Shown piece by piece: positions 62,701-64,000 of a stretch of 64,000 nt of DNA. Positions within the stretch are counted from its first letter, which is position 1. Each line of letters opens with the position of its first letter. Position numbers and translations under genes: made by a program. Source of the DNA: Puffinus mauretanicus (lineage: Eukaryota > Chordata > Aves > Procellariiformes > Procellariidae); the NCBI GenBank assembly GCA_023333565.1, contig JAJKFH010004158.1, forward strand, positions 2,046,001-2,110,000. The letters run 5' to 3'. Under the pieces are notes generated by a model. That model had not been told where the DNA came from, ran no database searches, and worked only from the letters and a program-made list of their open reading frames with translations.

Positions 62701-64000
62701 CCCAGAAGTCAGACAGACCCTCAGTACACAAGAAGTATCCGCATGACAGGATAAAAATCCATCCCAGTAAATAAAAAGCCTCACTATCATCTTTGCCCGT
62801 TCTTAAGCCACCCACCAAAATCTGGTCCGCTATAACTGGAAAATAGTGCCGACTCCACAACAGACTCCAAAAGTTCCTACGAAAAACTACTAACCTGTTA
62901 CAGGCTTTATACCACCTTCCGCTACGCTTCATCAGCTCAGAAACTCAGTCTCCGAAACCAAACACTAGATGCATGTGAAATGGGAAAAAAAACCCAAAGA
63001 ATTAGTGCTAATTGCACTCACTGTTCTTTCTGTTTTGGCATTTATCTTCCTAAAACATAGTTTTCTTCTTTTACTATACACACACTGTTAATGAATTTAC
63101 AAATCAATACGTTAGCAGTCAGTAAAAGCAACCTATGAACTACTCCCTGTTGAAAGACTAATCAAAATCCCAAGTTCAAATCAGTCTGTCTCCAGCAAGA
63201 GGATCAAGGAAATTGACCTTCTCTCACCCAAAGATCTATCCAGTTCTGAAAGCTTATTACAGTGTGTTCCTAATCTTCTTCAGCAATTCTCATTTTTCTT
63301 CATTAATTATATATTAACAGAACCAAACTTGATGTATACAACTTAGAAAAAGGGAAACACAGTTCTTCAAAGGCACATTAATCTTTATTTTATAAGCAAA
63401 GTAGTCAAACCAGATATAGTTTAACTTAAAGGGTGTAGGAAATTCCACGCTAAGTCTTAACACTGGCCTAATGAAAATCGAAAATGCCAGAGGTGAAGAA
63501 TTAAGCGAAGGACTATATTCTGAGGCTGAGATACTATGCATCAAGTTACATGCCCCTTTCAAATTATTAGGACCAAGTTACAAGCCCTTGTAAATCAGCT
63601 CCTCACTAAATATTGTGAACAACTGAACCATCAATTTTGCTGTTCAAATCCAAATGTGTGCAATATACCTGCAATCCCAGCTTCATTTATCCCTTAAGAC
63701 TATCATATACCTTGACACCATTGTGAGGGTTGGCACAGGAGTCATATTATAGCCCAACTCTTGGTACAACTTTTAATAGTATGGTACTACTATAGTTATG
63801 CCTTTCTAAAGGTAACTTCCTTTTTTTTTTTTCCTTCTTCTAATAAATAGTGGGGTTTTTTACATCTCTCATTTACAGGTCCATTCTTCAGGTAGTAACA
63901 TGAACTGGACAATTCTATAAAAAACAAGCTTTCACCAAAATTCCCAATCATCTATTACAACCAGATTATGAATAAAGGAATGAATTCCAAGTAGGCAATG
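59790..64000. other. Upstream / 5' UTR side of BTBD3
   Basis: No coding exon was recognised. Non-coding first exons of BTBD3 may lie here or beyond the window, but no minus-strand exon with a clear GTAAGT donor stands out. A CpG-rich patch at 60055-60302 is the best promoter candidate. The rest is AT-rich, with a G8 run near 61230 and a T12 run at 63821-63832. The 128-codon ORF at 62546-62932 minus has no recognisable domain. Confidence 0.5.
60055..60302 (-). promoter_or_regulatory. BTBD3: CpG-rich patch, candidate BTBD3 promoter
   Basis: About 18 CpG dinucleotides fall in 250 bases, roughly what base composition predicts without CpG loss, whereas the surroundings are CpG-poor. Two oppositely oriented CCAAT boxes (CCAAT at 60220-60224, ATTGG at 60245-60249) lie at its upstream side relative to BTBD3. 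A start site in the 60130-60200 region would give a 5' UTR of 350-400 nt if unspliced. No TATA box was seen. It may instead be an internal or alternative first exon. Confidence 0.35.

Noticed and set aside
62546..62932. 128-codon minus-strand ORF upstream of BTBD3, a possible upstream exon
   Set aside because: No domain and no proper donor joining BTBD3 exon 1; BTBD3 has a complete N-terminus without it.

Overview
The window reads as vertebrate nuclear DNA, almost certainly from a bird. Two signals support this. The minus strand at 53067-59789 carries a complete four-coding-exon copy of BTBD3 (BTB/POZ, BACK and PHR domains). At 13804-14353 there is a solo LTR of the ERVL-like type common in bird genomes, with intact TG...CA ends and a 5-bp target-site duplication. 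Intron-exon structure, low GC, scattered A/T tracts and the absence of any other long ORF all fit a vertebrate gene desert.

Layout. 1 to about 49.7 kb is gene-free. It holds the solo LTR, several old MIR-like (CORE-SINE-like) remnants, pyrimidine-rich and simple repeats, and a few blocks that look like non-coding regulatory DNA (homeodomain and POU motifs). 49.72-53.07 kb is the proposed 3' UTR of BTBD3, ending at a canonical poly(A) signal. 53.07-59.79 kb is the BTBD3 coding region, four exons with introns of 4.1, 0.5 and 0.6 kb. 59.8-64 kb is upstream sequence with a small CpG-rich patch that could be a promoter or first exon.

BTBD3 is known from mammalian work as a neuronal BTB protein that moves to the nucleus on activity and orients dendrites toward active inputs. 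The spliced product here is 521 residues. All splice sites are GT-AG and the reading frame is continuous. In mammals the 3' side of BTBD3 faces a long desert before SPTLC3, so the left part of the window probably belongs to that desert (inference).

I saw no CRISPR array, operon, RNA gene or new enzymatic system, and I do not claim one. The most interesting structure not explained by the plain annotation is in the BTBD3 3' UTR. A 17-bp imperfect stem at 51317-51420 buries a perfect miR-17-family seed match. It lies within 300 nt of two perfect Pumilio motifs and a (GU)n tract, and could be a compact post-transcriptional control module.
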